Assembly (NCBI GenBank): GCA_046347635.1
Contig: JAXMFT010000015.1
Span: 8,468-72,467 of the forward strand
DNA: 64,000 nt
DNA from: JAGVSZ01 sp019137045
Lineage (GTDB): Bacteria > Pseudomonadota > Gammaproteobacteria > Burkholderiales > SG8-39
Direction: 5' to 3'
Shown: positions 63,181-64,000 of the stretch, piece after piece
How the letters are laid out: the number at the start of each line of letters is the position of its first letter
Position numbering within the stretch: the first letter of the stretch is position 1
Notes under the pieces: model-generated
What the model saw: the letters and a program-made list of their open reading frames with translations, nothing else
Databases searched by the model: none
What the model was told of the DNA's origin: nothing
Translations under genes and position numbers: made by a program

Positions 63181-63209
63181 TTGACATCTCCTGGACGATC
63201 CCCTACAAA
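63181..63209 (+). promoter_or_regulatory. Strong sigma-70 promoter before the amidohydrolase gene
   Basis: A perfect TTGACA (63181-63186), a 17-base spacer and TACAAA (63204-63209). The gene starts about 205 bases downstream, so a long leader is expected. Apart from this, 63045-63421 shows no gene. Confidence 0.65.
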
Positions 63210-63421
63210 GCCGCAACGTGGGTAGAAGCGGTCGGCCGGACCGCGCGCGGCGCAACGCTGCGACCGTCCGGCGGGAGATTGCTCACAAGCGAGGCGATCC
63301 GCGCACGGCGCGATCCCGACCGAGAGCCAGCCCGCGCGTTCCCCAGTTCGTCCGGGCGTGCCGACGGCCGCAGCGCGCGCGCCCCTCGCGCCCACCAACC
63401 GTTCGCCGGAGGAGCGCCCGC

Positions 63422-64000
63422 ATGATCATCGACATGAGCTGCTATCCCACGAAGGTCGTCGACACGGCGTGGCGGCACGACGGCGCGCCCTTCACCGGAG
63501 AGCAGCTGCTGCGGATGATGGACGGACCCTACCTGGTGAACGGCAAGCCGCGGCGCGTCGACGCGGCGTTCATCCAGCCGCCGCAGGGCAACACGCTGCA
63601 CAACTTCGACAACGACCACCTCGATCACCGCGCCGGCATCCGCGCCTACATGGCCTACACCGTCGAGCTGGTGCAGCAGTATCCGGACCGCCTGTTCGGC
63701 TGCTTCGTCTACAACCCGCGCTACGGCATCCAGGACGGGGTGGAGGAATTCGAGCGGCACGTGAAAGAGCACGGCTTCAAGATGCTGCAGCTGCACGCCA
63801 ACATGCACGCGTACCGCCCGGACCGGGCGAAGGACTGGGTGCGGCCCGTGCTGCGCAAGGCCGAGGAGCTCGGCACGCTGGTCAAGCTGCACACCGGCGA
63901 CGGCCCGTACAGCATCCCGACCGAGTGGGTGCCGCTCATCAAGGAGTTCCCGAAGGTCAACTTCGTCATGGCGCACTTCGGCGTGCAGACCGGCGGCGTG
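63422..64000 (+). CDS. Amidohydrolase family 2 protein (ACMSD-like), cut by the window end
   Basis: The frame is open from ATG 63422 to the last base, giving 193 residues without a stop. It starts MIIDMSCYPTKVVDTAWRHD and continues with YPDRLFGCFVYNPRYGIQDGVEEFERHVKEHGFKMLQLH (a TIM-barrel run typical of amidohydrolase-related proteins) and LVKLHTGDGPYSI with a possible metal His. In ACMSD and related decarboxylases the same HxGD-like region binds zinc. The usual N-terminal HxH is not seen, so the metal site may differ. A GGAGGAG ribosome site lies eight bases before the start. Substrate unknown. Confidence 0.8.
   Translation, partial: MIIDMSCYPTKVVDTAWRHDGAPFTGEQLLRMMDGPYLVNGKPRRVDAAFIQPPQGNTLHNFDNDHLDHRAGIRAYMAYTVELVQQYPDRLFGCFVYNPRYGIQDGVEEFERHVKEHGFKMLQLHANMHAYRPDRAKDWVRPVLRKAEELGTLVKLHTGDGPYSIPTEWVPLIKEFPKVNFVMAHFGVQTGGV

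Overview
The window is a single GC-rich chromosomal stretch whose third codon positions are almost all G or C. It looks like a betaproteobacterium close to Burkholderiales or Nitrosomonadales. Three things suggest this: the block gyrA-serC-serA-pheA-hisC-tyrA-aroA-cmk-rpsA-ihfB-lapA-lapB in the order usual for that class; a tmRNA whose tag reads ANDERFALAA; and the order ompA-ubiG-gph-ssrA. No rRNA, CRISPR array or complete insertion sequence was seen.

Region by region: 1-6050 holds the end of nnrD, a YddA/BacA-type ABC exporter, an FKBP isomerase with a Bcp peroxiredoxin, a ribosomal-protein hydroxylase pair and an Ala/Pro-rich lipoprotein. 6058-11167 is a minus-strand run (MBL hydrolase, bamC, dapA, methyltransferase, DUF924, quinone reductase). 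11292-14723 carries a rubrerythrin-like protein and a full glutathione-dependent formaldehyde oxidation set (gfa, fghA, adhC). 14790-21464 is the most unusual part: a two-gene heme-copper oxidoreductase with an intact CuA subunit, but a catalytic subunit that has Glu in place of the cross-linked Tyr (an NO-reductase-like feature) and Met in place of one low-spin heme His. It is flanked by a frameshifted copper P-type ATPase and a frameshifted FixL/FixJ-like pair. A nitrilase wreck and an AT-rich patch with a Phd/PIN toxin-antitoxin module follow (21766-23883).

24000-28700 has three tRNAs (Arg-ACG, Ser-GCU, Ser-UGA), a cardiolipin-synthase-like protein, lysC, a small XRE regulator and a Bax-inhibitor-like membrane protein. 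28723-48817 is one long minus-strand series: rlmD, a PolB-like exonuclease, cysM, LPS heptose genes (hldD, rfaE1), udg, lapB, lapA, ihfB, rpsA, cmk, and the aromatic and serine biosynthesis genes up to gyrA. 48970-52887 is plus strand: an amidohydrolase, ompA, ubiG, gph and tmRNA. 52951-55464 is the pxpBCA 5-oxoprolinase operon. 55566-64000 holds a giant DUF748 (AsmA-like) protein, a universal stress protein, gcdH, tag, two tandem signal-peptide-bearing YqgE-like proteins and the start of an amidohydrolase.

Many genes overlap by ATGA or GTGA, so most blocks are probably translationally coupled operons. Frameshifts are strongly clustered at about 15.2-15.35 kb and 19.6-22.5 kb (plus one at 548) while the rest is clean. 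This is either local pseudogene decay or a local sequence-quality problem; the sequence alone cannot decide.
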